Shown here: positions 57,189 to 64,000 of the stretch, one piece after another
How positions within the stretch are numbered: position 1 is the first letter of the stretch
Layout: each line of letters begins with the position of its first letter
Assembly (NCBI GenBank): GCA_030440445.1
Contig: CP098528.1
Span: 3,286,001 to 3,350,000, forward strand
Length of the DNA stretch: 64,000 nt
Source of the DNA: Halomonas sp. KG2
GTDB taxonomy: Bacteria > Pseudomonadota > Gammaproteobacteria > Pseudomonadales > Halomonadaceae
Direction of reading: 5' to 3'
Translations under genes and position numbers: made by a program
Notes under the pieces: model-generated
What the model was told of the DNA's origin: nothing
The model's input: only the letters and a program-made list of their open reading frames with translations
The model's database searches: none

Positions 57189-58052
57189 ATGGCGCATGAC
57201 CTGCTTGACCGCTTACGCGAACGCTTAGAAGAATTAAACCGCTCAGAACGCAAAGTTGCCAATGTCATCCTGGAGGACCCAGCAGTAGCCACCAGCTTGA
57301 GCATTGCAAGCCTTGCCCAAGCGGCCAGCGTCAGCGAGCCTACGGTCAACCGGTTCTGCCGCAACTTCGGCGCCAAAGGCTACCCCGATTTTAAAATCAA
57401 ACTTGCCCAAAGCCTCGCAGGCGGAACGCCCTATGTGACGCGAGCTGTCGAGCCTGGCGATACAGCAACGCAGTATACCCATAAGATTTTTGGCGCGACG
57501 ATTGCCGCCCTGGACGAAGCCCAGCGTGAGGTCGATATGGCCGCCGTTGAGCGCATGGTTGATTATCTTACTCAAGCAAAACAGATCCATTTCTTTGGCT
57601 TGGGTGCTTCAGGTGCCGTCGCCCAGGATGCCCAACACAAATTCTTCCGCTTTAACTTGCCCGTCATGGCCTATGTAGATGTGCTGATGCAGCGCATGGT
57701 GGCCGCCGCCTGTCATACCGGTGACGTAGTGGTGATTATCTCGTACACAGGCCGCACCAGAGAACTGGTCGATATCGCACGCGTTGCTCGCGAAGCAGGC
57801 GCCGTGGTACTAGGGATCACCGCCCCTAACTCGCCGCTTTCTTTGGAATGTACTTCGACTCTCGAAGTTGCCACCCCCGAGGACACCGACCACTATATGC
57901 CCATGACCTCGCGGATGATTCAACTAACGCTGATCGATGCCTTAGCCACTGGGGTTACCCTAAGGCGCGGCGAAGACTTCCTACCGCACCTGAAGAAAAT
58001 CAAAGATAGCCTGCGCGATACCCGCTTTCCTGTGGAAAAGGCAGGTAAGTAA
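57189..58052 (+). CDS. RpiR-family regulator, HexR-like
   Basis: Transcription factor of 287 residues. The N-terminal helix-turn-helix has '[20 protein letters not shown]', followed by '[20 protein letters not shown]', which is close to HexR. The SIS domain (about 125-260) has '[20 protein letters not shown]' and '[17 protein letters not shown]', the sugar-phosphate site. HexR proteins repress central carbon genes and respond to KDPG, usually beside zwf, pgl and eda; none of these is here. GGAGG favours the ATG at 57189 over the upstream start at 57159. Assignment to HexR is by resemblance only. Confidence 0.85.
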   Translation: MAHDLLDRLRERLEELNRSERKVANVILEDPAVATSLSIASLAQAASVSEPTVNRFCRNFGAKGYPDFKIKLAQSLAGGTPYVTRAVEPGDTATQYTHKIFGATIAALDEAQREVDMAAVERMVDYLTQAKQIHFFGLGASGAVAQDAQHKFFRFNLPVMAYVDVLMQRMVAAACHTGDVVVIISYTGRTRELVDIARVAREAGAVVLGITAPNSPLSLECTSTLEVATPEDTDHYMPMTSRMIQLTLIDALATGVTLRRGEDFLPHLKKIKDSLRDTRFPVEKAGK

Positions 58053-58073
58053 TCAGTAAGACAGCCGGATACC

Positions 58074-58433
58074 TTAACTGCTGACGGCAGTGGTAACGGT
58101 AATTTCTACTTTTAACTCATCAGCAGGCAACGGCGCGCATACACAGGTGCGTGCCGGTGCATAGCCTTCAGGCACCCAGGCATCCCACACCTCATTCATT
58201 GCAGTAAAATCATTACCGTCTTTAAGATAGATAGTCGCGCTCAGTAGCTGCTCGCGGCTGGAGCCAATTTCTTTTAGCAAGGCATCAACCCGCGCCAACA
58301 TACTCTCGGTTTGCTCCTTAATTCCTTCGTGGCGCGCTTCAGGACCGCTTACCTGACCACACAAATAGGCCACACCTTGATGAATAACGGCACGGCTCAT
58401 ACGGGCTTTTGTATCATGGCGCTGAATTGTCAT
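58074..58433 (-). CDS. RidA-family (YjgF/YER057c) protein
   Basis: Small protein of 119 residues of the Rid family, whose archetype hydrolyses reactive enamine/imine intermediates made by PLP enzymes. It has '[11 protein letters not shown]', '[20 protein letters not shown]' and '[20 protein letters not shown]', in which the Arg matches the substrate-binding Arg105 of RidA. The lack of the exact RidA signature suggests one of the Rid2-Rid7 groups. It lies 71 bases downstream of an Lrp-type gene on the same strand and may be controlled by it. Confidence 0.88.
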   Translation of the reverse strand: MTIQRHDTKARMSRAVIHQGVAYLCGQVSGPEARHEGIKEQTESMLARVDALLKEIGSSREQLLSATIYLKDGNDFTAMNEVWDAWVPEGYAPARTCVCAPLPADELKVEITVTTAVSS

Positions 58434-58504
58434 GGTTCAATCTCCTGGGTAAGACAAAAAAAGCAGTGTAAACCGCCACCGCTTCGTTGCCTATGCCTTC
58501 TTAA

Positions 58505-58990
58505 TCAAGCGCGCTCCGTAGGCACAGGACGATGCTCAAAGACTCGTCGCAAAACAAAGCTGGTGTGGGCTCCGGTGACGCCTTCAATACGGTTGATCAC
58601 GTGCAGTAAAAGGTGCTGATAGTCGTCCATATCCCGCACTAGAATCTTGAGCTGAAAATCTGCCGCTTGGCCGGTGATAATCAAACACTCAATCACGTTG
58701 GGGATTTTACGAATATGACGTTCGAAGTTATCAAACCGTTCGGGAGTATGTTGGTCCATTGAAATGTGCAGCAACACCATCAGTTGATAGCCTAGCTGTC
58801 GCGCATCAACATCGGCCCGATATTGGGTAATTAAGCCGTGCTCCTCTAGCGCACGCACCCGGCGCAAGCAAGGTGAAGGGGAAAGCCCGATGCGCTCGGC
58901 TAACTCCTGGTTACTAATCCGCCCTTCCTGCTGTAACACATTCAGAATGTGGCGATCAAAACGATCAAGTTCAAGCGGCACGACAGGCAT
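58505..58990 (-). CDS. Lrp/AsnC-family transcriptional regulator
   Basis: Regulator of 161 residues. The winged helix at the N-terminus reads 'LDRFDRHILNVLQQEGRISN' and 'ELAERIGLSPSPCLRRVRAL'; the RAM/ACT-like domain at about 75-150 has 'IITGQAADFQLKILVRDMDD' and ends 'HTSFVLRRV', where family members bind an amino acid. Members act near amino-acid genes; ridA-like lies downstream and leuA is divergent across 218 bases, so leucine or another branched-chain amino acid is a plausible effector. That is inferred from position. Confidence 0.92.
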   Translation of the reverse strand: MPVVPLELDRFDRHILNVLQQEGRISNQELAERIGLSPSPCLRRVRALEEHGLITQYRADVDARQLGYQLMVLLHISMDQHTPERFDNFERHIRKIPNVIECLIITGQAADFQLKILVRDMDDYQHLLLHVINRIEGVTGAHTSFVLRRVFEHRPVPTERA

Positions 58991-59208
58991 AACAAGCAGC
59001 TCCTACCAATAAAAAATAACAATACGATATTTATTGCCAATTATTGGCGATAGAACCACATTTTCGCAATAACCTTTCGCCTTACTTCAAGTAAACTGTA
59101 TTGACTGTCACAAGCAGTCCCTACACGGTGTCTTACCCAGACACCTGTTAACGCGGCTTACGCCACAAGCGGCCGCCCAACTAACTCACTGCCTTCAGGA
59201 AACTCACC

Positions 59209-60894
59209 ATGTCTGCTTTTGATCATCGCAAATACCGCCCTGCTCCGCGTGTTCCCGCGTTCAACCGCCAATGGCCTGACCGCGACCTAACTCAAGCGCC
59301 CATTTGGCTAAGTGAAGACCTACGCGATGGCAATCAGGCGCTATTAGAGCCGATGACGGTTGAGCAAAAGCAGCGCTTTTGGCAGCAGATTATTAAAGTG
59401 GGTATTAAAGAAGTGATGGTGGGCTTTCCCTCGGCTAGCCAACCAGACTACGACTTTGTCCGCTGGCTAATTGAAGAAGACCAAATTCCAGACGATGTCA
59501 CTATTGCGGTACTCGTGCAGTGCCGTGAACACTTAATCGAGAAAACCTTTGCATCGCTGACGGGCGTCAAGCGCGCCATTATTCACCTGTATAACTCCAC
59601 TTCGACCATCCAGCGCGAGCGGGTGTTTGAGATGGATAGAGATGGCATTACCGATATTGCCGTGCAAGGCGCTACCTGGGTGAAGACCTATGCTGCCCAA
59701 CACCCAGATGCTGACTGGCGTTTCCAATATTCGCCGGAAAGCTTCTCTAGCACTGAAATCGATTTTTCACTGGCCATCTGCGAAGCCGTGATGGATGTCT
59801 GGCAGCCAACGCCTGACAACAAATGCATCCTCAACTTGCCCACCACGGTAGAAGTTGCGGGACCGCATCATCATGCTGACCAGATTGAATACTTTTGCCA
59901 GCACATTAGCCGTCGCGACAGCGTGATTATTTCGGTACATACCCACAACGACCGCGGTGGCGCAGTCGCCTCAGCAGAATTGGCACTGTTGGCGGGAGCT
60001 GACCGCGTCGAAGGCACGTTACTGGGTAACGGCGAGCGCACCGGCAATATGGATATTGTCACCTTGGCGATGAACCTGTACAGCCAAGGCATCGACCCGC
60101 AGCTGGATCTTTCTAACCCGGACGAGATCGTTCAGGTGGTGCATGAGTGTACTGGTATTACTATGCATCCGCGCCATCCCTGGGTCGGCGAGATGGTGTA
60201 TACCGCGTTTTCTGGCAGCCACCAGGATGCTATTCGTAAATCCCTCAAGCATCAAAAGCCCGACGAGCCGTGGCAAGTGGCTTACCTACCCATTGACCCG
60301 CATGATATTGGCCGCGACTACCAAGCCGTTATCCGGGTGAATAGTCAATCTGGCAAAGGCGGCATGGCCTTTTTGTTGGAGCGAGACTACGGCATTAATT
60401 TACCGCGTTGGATGATGCTGGCCCTTGCTCCTTACGTGCAACAAGAGAGCGAGCGCCGCAACGGCGAGCTTTCCAGTGAAATCATTCGCCAAGTGATGTT
60501 TGATAATTTCACTCAGGATGCGCCACTGGCATTGGCCGATTACCGGCTATCAAAAGGCCAGCACGAGGGAATAGAAATAACCCTTTGGCAAGGCTCTGAA
60601 ACACTGCGCTTGTCAGGTACCGGCAACGGCGCCATGTCATCCTTCACTGATGCCTGGAAGAAGCATTCGGGCAGCCATGTAGCCATTATTGACTACAGTG
60701 AGCACTCCTTGGGTGGCGACAGCGAAGCCAATGCGATTGCCTTTGTGCAGCTGAATATTGATGGACAACGACTTTGCGCTGTGGCCGAAGATAGTGACAC
60801 CGTTAGCGCATCGCTGAAGGCGCTGCTGTCAGGCATTAATATGGCGCAGGCCACCAAGCAGCATCAGCAGAAAGACGCTGCTATTGAGGCCTAA
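59209..60894 (+). CDS. leuA: 2-isopropylmalate synthase (LeuA2 type)
   Basis: First committed enzyme of leucine synthesis, 561 residues, condensing acetyl-CoA with 2-oxoisovalerate. The TIM barrel has 'PIWLSEDLRDGNQALLEPMT' (metal Asp and catalytic Arg), 'MVGFPSASQPDYDFVR', and 'SVHTHNDRGGAVASAELALL' with the metal His pair; 'GTLLGNGERTGNMDIVTLAM' follows. The length and sequence match the fungal/actinobacterial LeuA2 form, with a C-terminal leucine-sensing domain (about 430-545). The gene stands apart from leuCDB. No leader peptide with leucine codons was seen upstream. Its 3' end overlaps the convergent DksA-like gene by 14 bases. Confidence 0.96.
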   Translation: MSAFDHRKYRPAPRVPAFNRQWPDRDLTQAPIWLSEDLRDGNQALLEPMTVEQKQRFWQQIIKVGIKEVMVGFPSASQPDYDFVRWLIEEDQIPDDVTIAVLVQCREHLIEKTFASLTGVKRAIIHLYNSTSTIQRERVFEMDRDGITDIAVQGATWVKTYAAQHPDADWRFQYSPESFSSTEIDFSLAICEAVMDVWQPTPDNKCILNLPTTVEVAGPHHHADQIEYFCQHISRRDSVIISVHTHNDRGGAVASAELALLAGADRVEGTLLGNGERTGNMDIVTLAMNLYSQGIDPQLDLSNPDEIVQVVHECTGITMHPRHPWVGEMVYTAFSGSHQDAIRKSLKHQKPDEPWQVAYLPIDPHDIGRDYQAVIRVNSQSGKGGMAFLLERDYGINLPRWMMLALAPYVQQESERRNGELSSEIIRQVMFDNFTQDAPLALADYRLSKGQHEGIEITLWQGSETLRLSGTGNGAMSSFTDAWKKHSGSHVAIIDYSEHSLGGDSEANAIAFVQLNIDGQRLCAVAEDSDTVSASLKALLSGINMAQATKQHQQKDAAIEA

Positions 60895-61240
60895 GCGCTT
60901 GCTCAGCACATTCGATACATTTCAGCACTAGCGGGTCCCAGGTGAGGCGTTTGGCACCAATCCATTCGCCACACTCGATGCACTCGCCAAAGTTCTCTTG
61001 CTCAATACGCTGCAAGGCGCCGCTGATACGCTTAAGCGTCATTTGGCGGCGCTGCTCTTCTGCCTTTGCCATGGCTTGACCCTGCAGCGCATCCATACGT
61101 GACAGCCGCCCTACCGACGTTTGATCAAGTACCACCGTCTCTCTTGAAGACGCGCTTTCAATGCTCTCTTCTCGCAAAGAAACCTCTAGTGCTAACAGCT
61201 TTTGGCGTATCGCGACTATGTCTACCTCAGGGTGGTTCAT
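60881..61240 (-). CDS. DksA/TraR-family C4 zinc-finger protein
   Basis: Protein of 119 residues with an N-terminal coiled coil ('IRQKLLALEVSLREESIE', 'GRLSRMDALQGQAMAKAEEQ') and a C-terminal four-cysteine zinc finger, 'CIECGEWIGAKRLTWDPLVL' followed by 'KCIECA'. The coiled-coil tip lacks the Asp-x-x-Asp-x-Ala of DksA; 'LSRMDALQGQ' fills that place. It probably binds the RNA polymerase secondary channel, but activity with ppGpp is not assured. It follows a Usp gene on the same strand by 18 bases. Confidence 0.88.
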   Translation of the reverse strand: MNHPEVDIVAIRQKLLALEVSLREESIESASSRETVVLDQTSVGRLSRMDALQGQAMAKAEEQRRQMTLKRISGALQRIEQENFGECIECGEWIGAKRLTWDPLVLKCIECAEQALRPQ

Positions 61241-61258
61241 CTGCGTCTCCTAGTGGCC

Positions 61259-62113
61259 TCAGCGCAGAATCAGCACCGGCAAATGGGCATTGCGTAGCAT
61301 GGCGGTCGTCGTACTGCCTACCAGCAAGTGACGAATACGCGAATGGCCATAGGCACCCATGACCAACAGGTCAATACCGTGCTCCTGCTTGTAAGCGCGC
61401 AAGGTTGCTTCCACTTCGCCAGCGCGAATTGCGCCTTCAGCGTGGTGGCCTGCAGACTCAAGGACATCGATTGCCCACTCAAGCTGTGATCGATTTTCTG
61501 CCGTCTCAGCACCCACGATCACGACATGGCAGGCAGCACCTGCAAAGAGCGGGCTTTTGGCCAGCATCTCAATGCCTTTGCGAGCCGTTTTGCTGCCATC
61601 AAACGCCATCATCACGTTTTTCGGCTGCGTAAACTGCTTAGGCACCATCAATAGTGGGCGATGCATCTCACGCACAACGCGTTCAAGGTTAGAGCCGAGA
61701 TGGCCACTGGTTTGATGCGCAGTTTCGCCACGCTTGCCTAGTACCAGTAAGCGCATCTCCTTTTCGTTCTCAACCAAGGTCTCTACCAACGTTCCGTTAC
61801 GCTGAAGGCAGAGTGGATCAGTAATACCAGCTTCAATTGCACGTGCTTTTGCCGCATCGAGCATATAGCGCCCCTGCTCACGGGCAACTTTCGCGCGCTG
61901 TTCTTCAATATCAGAAAGCTTTTCAAGCAGATGCTCTCGGGTCCCTAAACCTAAATTACCGGTTAGATCAGGCTCTGCCACCTGGGCGTGGTTATCCAGG
62001 GTATGAATAAAGCTTAATGGCGCACCAAGTGCCTTGGCGGCCCAGACAGCATAATCACAGATACTTTCTGAATACTGAGACCCATCAATAGCGGCGAACA
62101 CGCGATCAGACAT
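61259..62113 (-). CDS. Tandem-domain universal stress protein (UspE-like arrangement)
   Basis: Cytoplasmic stress protein of 284 residues made of two Usp domains. Domain 1 (about 1-150) begins 'RVFAAIDGSQYSESICDYAV' and ends with 'LLVLGKRGETAHQTSGHLGS' and 'HRPLLMVP'. Domain 2 (about 160-284) begins 'KNVMMAFDGSKTARKGIEML' and ends 'LLVMGAYGHSRIRHLLVGST' and 'LPVLILR', with a complete G-x2-G-x9-G-[ST] ATP loop. Domain 1 has a variant loop, so ATP is more likely in domain 2. It is co-oriented with the DksA-like gene, 18 bases apart, which links the two in stress response by position. Confidence 0.9.
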   Translation of the reverse strand: MSDRVFAAIDGSQYSESICDYAVWAAKALGAPLSFIHTLDNHAQVAEPDLTGNLGLGTREHLLEKLSDIEEQRAKVAREQGRYMLDAAKARAIEAGITDPLCLQRNGTLVETLVENEKEMRLLVLGKRGETAHQTSGHLGSNLERVVREMHRPLLMVPKQFTQPKNVMMAFDGSKTARKGIEMLAKSPLFAGAACHVVIVGAETAENRSQLEWAIDVLESAGHHAEGAIRAGEVEATLRAYKQEHGIDLLVMGAYGHSRIRHLLVGSTTTAMLRNAHLPVLILR

Positions 62114-62282
62114 AAAAGCGACTCCTTGAGCGGATGCGTTAAGATTTTTATTATTCTCACTCTTTTTTACACGAACTTATTGACCAGCGACACCTTAACG
62201 CGTTCTTTGTGTTCACCCCTATCGTTATAGGGTAGGTGGTACACTTAGCAGCCTATCAACGCGGCCAGTTAAAGGAGTTACG

Positions 62283-62669
62283 ATGGGGCATGGTATCGCG
62301 AGCATGCTACTGGTAGCACTTGGCGGCGCATTGGGCGGCATGGGTCGCTATGCCGTTTCTAACCTTATGGCCCACCTGCTGGGCAAAACCTTCCCCTGGG
62401 GTACCTTACTGGTGAATGCCAGCGGTGCGTTTATAGCGGGCGGACTTCTTGGTTACTACGGCGTGCCAACCACACAGCCGCTGTGGCTATTTACTGTTGC
62501 AGGCTTGCTAGGTGGCTACACCACCGTTTCTTCATTTAGCTTACAAACTATTGAGCTATGGCAAAGTGGCCAAGCGCTGCGTGCCGCCTTAAATATTGCC
62601 GCTACCCTAGTGCTCGGCATGGTGATGGCCATGCTCGGTTGGCTGTTAGCTAAGGGGTTGTTGCTATGA
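62283..62669 (+). CDS. fluC: FluC/CrcB fluoride channel subunit (first copy)
   Basis: Membrane protein of 128 residues with four helices that exports fluoride as a dual-topology dimer. It has 'GALGGMGRYAVSNLM', 'TFPWGTLLVNASGAFIAG' (conserved Asn of the pore) and 'GLLGGYTTVSSFSLQT'. In the last motif the usual F-T-T-F-S reads Y-T-T-V-S, so one residue of the phenylalanine ladder is changed. AAGGAG precedes the ATG. The gene overlaps the second copy by 4 bases. No fluoride riboswitch was recognised upstream. Confidence 0.92.
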   Translation: MGHGIASMLLVALGGALGGMGRYAVSNLMAHLLGKTFPWGTLLVNASGAFIAGGLLGYYGVPTTQPLWLFTVAGLLGGYTTVSSFSLQTIELWQSGQALRAALNIAATLVLGMVMAMLGWLLAKGLLL

Positions 62670-63052
62670 ACTGGCGAGCTTACCTAGCCGTCGGGATTGG
62701 TAGCGGGCTTGGCAGTGCCCTTCGCTACGGGGTATCTCTCGTGTCTTTGGCAGCATTTGGTGGCTATTTCCCCTGGGGCACGCTGCTGGTTAACGTGCTG
62801 GGTTCTGGGATCATCGGTTGGATTGCCGCTACCTCCTCACGTTTTCCGAACGGCAAGCTTGCGCACTGGCAGCCGCTGTTAGTGGCCGGTTTTTGTGGCG
62901 GTTTTACCACGTTTTCACTCTTTAGCCTGGAAACATTGCACCTTATTCAACAGGGGCTTTCTGGGCTAGCGCTGCTTTATGTACTTATCAGCCTACCGCT
63001 TTGGTTACTGGCGGCCTGGCTAGGAGAACGCATAGCGCTTTCTCGTCTATAA
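62666..63052 (+). CDS. fluC: FluC/CrcB fluoride channel subunit (second copy)
   Basis: Second channel gene of 128 residues, overlapping the first by ATGA. It has 'SGLGSALRYGVSLVSLAAF', 'YFPWGTLLVNVLGSGIIGWI' and the canonical 'GFCGGFTTFSLFSLETLHL', including the F-T-T-F-S that the first copy lacks. The two copies share the overall plan but differ clearly along the chain. They could form a heterodimer, as in some Gram-positive pairs, or two separate homodimers. Confidence 0.92.
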   Translation: MNWRAYLAVGIGSGLGSALRYGVSLVSLAAFGGYFPWGTLLVNVLGSGIIGWIAATSSRFPNGKLAHWQPLLVAGFCGGFTTFSLFSLETLHLIQQGLSGLALLYVLISLPLWLLAAWLGERIALSRL

Positions 63053-63065
63053 CCGTAGGTATTTT

Positions 63066-64000
63066 ATGCGCGAGCAGTTAGAGCGACAGCAGTCCTGGCT
63101 TTACCTAGGGTTTATCTGCTTAGGGCTTACGTTGGGTCTGATAGCTCCCTTACTAGCGTCATCACTTGAGCAGCTGCTATGGCCGCTCCTCGGCATACTG
63201 CTCTACGCCACCTTTACTCAGATACCGCTATTACATATCAAGCAAAGCGTTATCGATAAAGGCTTTATGGCAGCGCTGCTGATTGGCAACTTCATTATCA
63301 TTCCTGCGCTACTGGGGGTGTTGGTGCTAGGTCTTTTAGTAGTGGGGCTACCACTTCCCCCACCGGTGATGGCTGGTGTTTTGCTAGTGCTACTGATGCC
63401 CTGCACAGACTGGTTTATTACTTTCACGCACTTAGGCAAAGGCGATGCCGCCCGCGCTGTTGCGGCAACGCCACTGCTGCTGCTCATCCAAATGGTCGCA
63501 TTGCCCGTTTATTTGTGGCTATTTTTAGGCGGCGAGTGGTTTCAGTTAACCTTTTCTACCAACCTTCTCAGCGCATTTGCTGGCTTAATCATGCTTCCTT
63601 TGGGATTGGCATGGCTGACGGAATTAGCTGCCCAGCGCTACCATGTCATTAACCAAGCCTCTGGGTATCTTGGCTATCTACCAATACCGCTACTTGCGCT
63701 GGTAGTGCTAGTCATTGCCGCGTCGCAGGTGAATAGCGTGCTAGGGCTTAGCCATGTGCTGTGGCAGGTTGTGTTTATCTTTATTGGCTTTTTAGTCATC
63801 GCTGGGTTGTTGGGTAAAACGTTAGGCAGCCTATTCAAACTACCGCCTGCCAGCGCCCGAACACTTGCCTTTAGTTTTGGCACGCGCAATTCGTTTGTCA
63901 TGTTGCCCATTGCGCTTACCCTGCCCAATGGATGGCAAGCCGCGGTAGTCGTTATTGTTTTTCAATCGCTAGTGGAGTTATTTGGCATGATAGCGTTGAT
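63066..64000 (+). CDS. BASS/ACR3-superfamily transporter, 5' part
   Basis: The frame opens at ATG 63066, 13 bases after the second fluC gene, and is cut by the right edge of the window after about 311 codons. The protein is highly hydrophobic with about nine helices visible. 'LLWPLLGILLYATFTQIPLL', 'LLMPCTDWFITFTHLGKGDA' and 'FSFGTRNSFVMLPIALTLP' match the bile acid:sodium symporter/arsenite carrier superfamily; the last block resembles its G-x-x-N-x-x-x-x signature. The substrate is unknown; an arsenite or anion exporter would suit a toxic-anion locus with fluC, but that is inference. Confidence 0.8.
   Translation, partial: MREQLERQQSWLYLGFICLGLTLGLIAPLLASSLEQLLWPLLGILLYATFTQIPLLHIKQSVIDKGFMAALLIGNFIIIPALLGVLVLGLLVVGLPLPPPVMAGVLLVLLMPCTDWFITFTHLGKGDAARAVAATPLLLLIQMVALPVYLWLFLGGEWFQLTFSTNLLSAFAGLIMLPLGLAWLTELAAQRYHVINQASGYLGYLPIPLLALVVLVIAASQVNSVLGLSHVLWQVVFIFIGFLVIAGLLGKTLGSLFKLPPASARTLAFSFGTRNSFVMLPIALTLPNGWQAAVVVIVFQSLVELFGMIAL

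Noticed and set aside
62160..62282. Possible fluoride riboswitch before fluC
   Set aside because: The conserved crcB-motif blocks of the fluoride aptamer could not be found; only an AAGGAG site and no convincing pseudoknot are visible.

Overview
The window is chromosomal DNA of a gammaproteobacterium, most likely a moderately halophilic member of the Halomonadaceae (Halomonas/Vreelandella type). The evidence is indirect: gammaproteobacterial housekeeping clusters (rpsU-dnaG-rpoD; lptD-surA-pdxA-rsmA-apaG-apaH; ftsB-ispD-ispF-truD-surE-pcm-nlpD-rpoS), very acidic stretches in exported proteins and in RpoD, and a block of compatible-solute uptake genes. No rRNA, tRNA, CRISPR array, prophage or insertion sequence was seen. 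The one clear mobile element is a group II intron. Both ends of the window cut a gene.

Region by region. 1-5.6 kb: the end of a LysR regulator, an AEC transporter, a periplasmic PQQ sugar dehydrogenase and a sigma-54 two-component pair. 5.7-7.6 kb: a class C group II intron on the minus strand with its reverse transcriptase, placed 3 nt after the poly-T tract of the terminator of an acidic lipoprotein gene (7.7-8.2 kb). 8.5-14 kb: osmoprotectant uptake, with an ABC importer (proVWX), a UspA protein and a BCCT carrier. 14-24.5 kb: a DUF294 regulator coupled to a DEDDh exonuclease, a DUF4168 protein, an EamA transporter broken by a frameshift in a C6 tract, mtgA, the glutathione-dependent formaldehyde pathway with a divergent LysR regulator, L-serine dehydratase and an unknown membrane protein. 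24.6-26.2 kb: an AbgT-family transporter.

26.3-44.8 kb is mostly core: rpoD, dnaG and rpsU, divergent from tsaD; plsY; folB-folK; the cca-apaH-apaG-rsmA-pdxA-surA-lptD run on the minus strand; divergent amgK-murU (peptidoglycan sugar recycling); an OsmC protein; and speD. 44.8-54.2 kb is a minus-strand run of lpxL-like, alr, rpoS, nlpD, a DUF368 (undecaprenyl-phosphate translocase family) gene, pcm, surE, truD, ispF, ispD and ftsB, with many 1-14 nt overlaps. 54.3-64 kb holds a GNAT-like protein, an aldehyde dehydrogenase, a HexR-like regulator, RidA and Lrp proteins, leuA, a DksA-like protein, a tandem Usp protein, two overlapping FluC fluoride-channel genes and the start of a BASS/ACR3-type carrier.

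No clearly undescribed system is visible. The best leads are the intron-terminator junction, the composite osmolyte uptake locus with repeats over the proV promoter, the asymmetric FluC pair, the translocase gene inside the rpoS-upstream operon, and the C6 frameshift in the EamA transporter. Starts were moved from the longest reading frame where a ribosome binding site argued for it; each case is noted.
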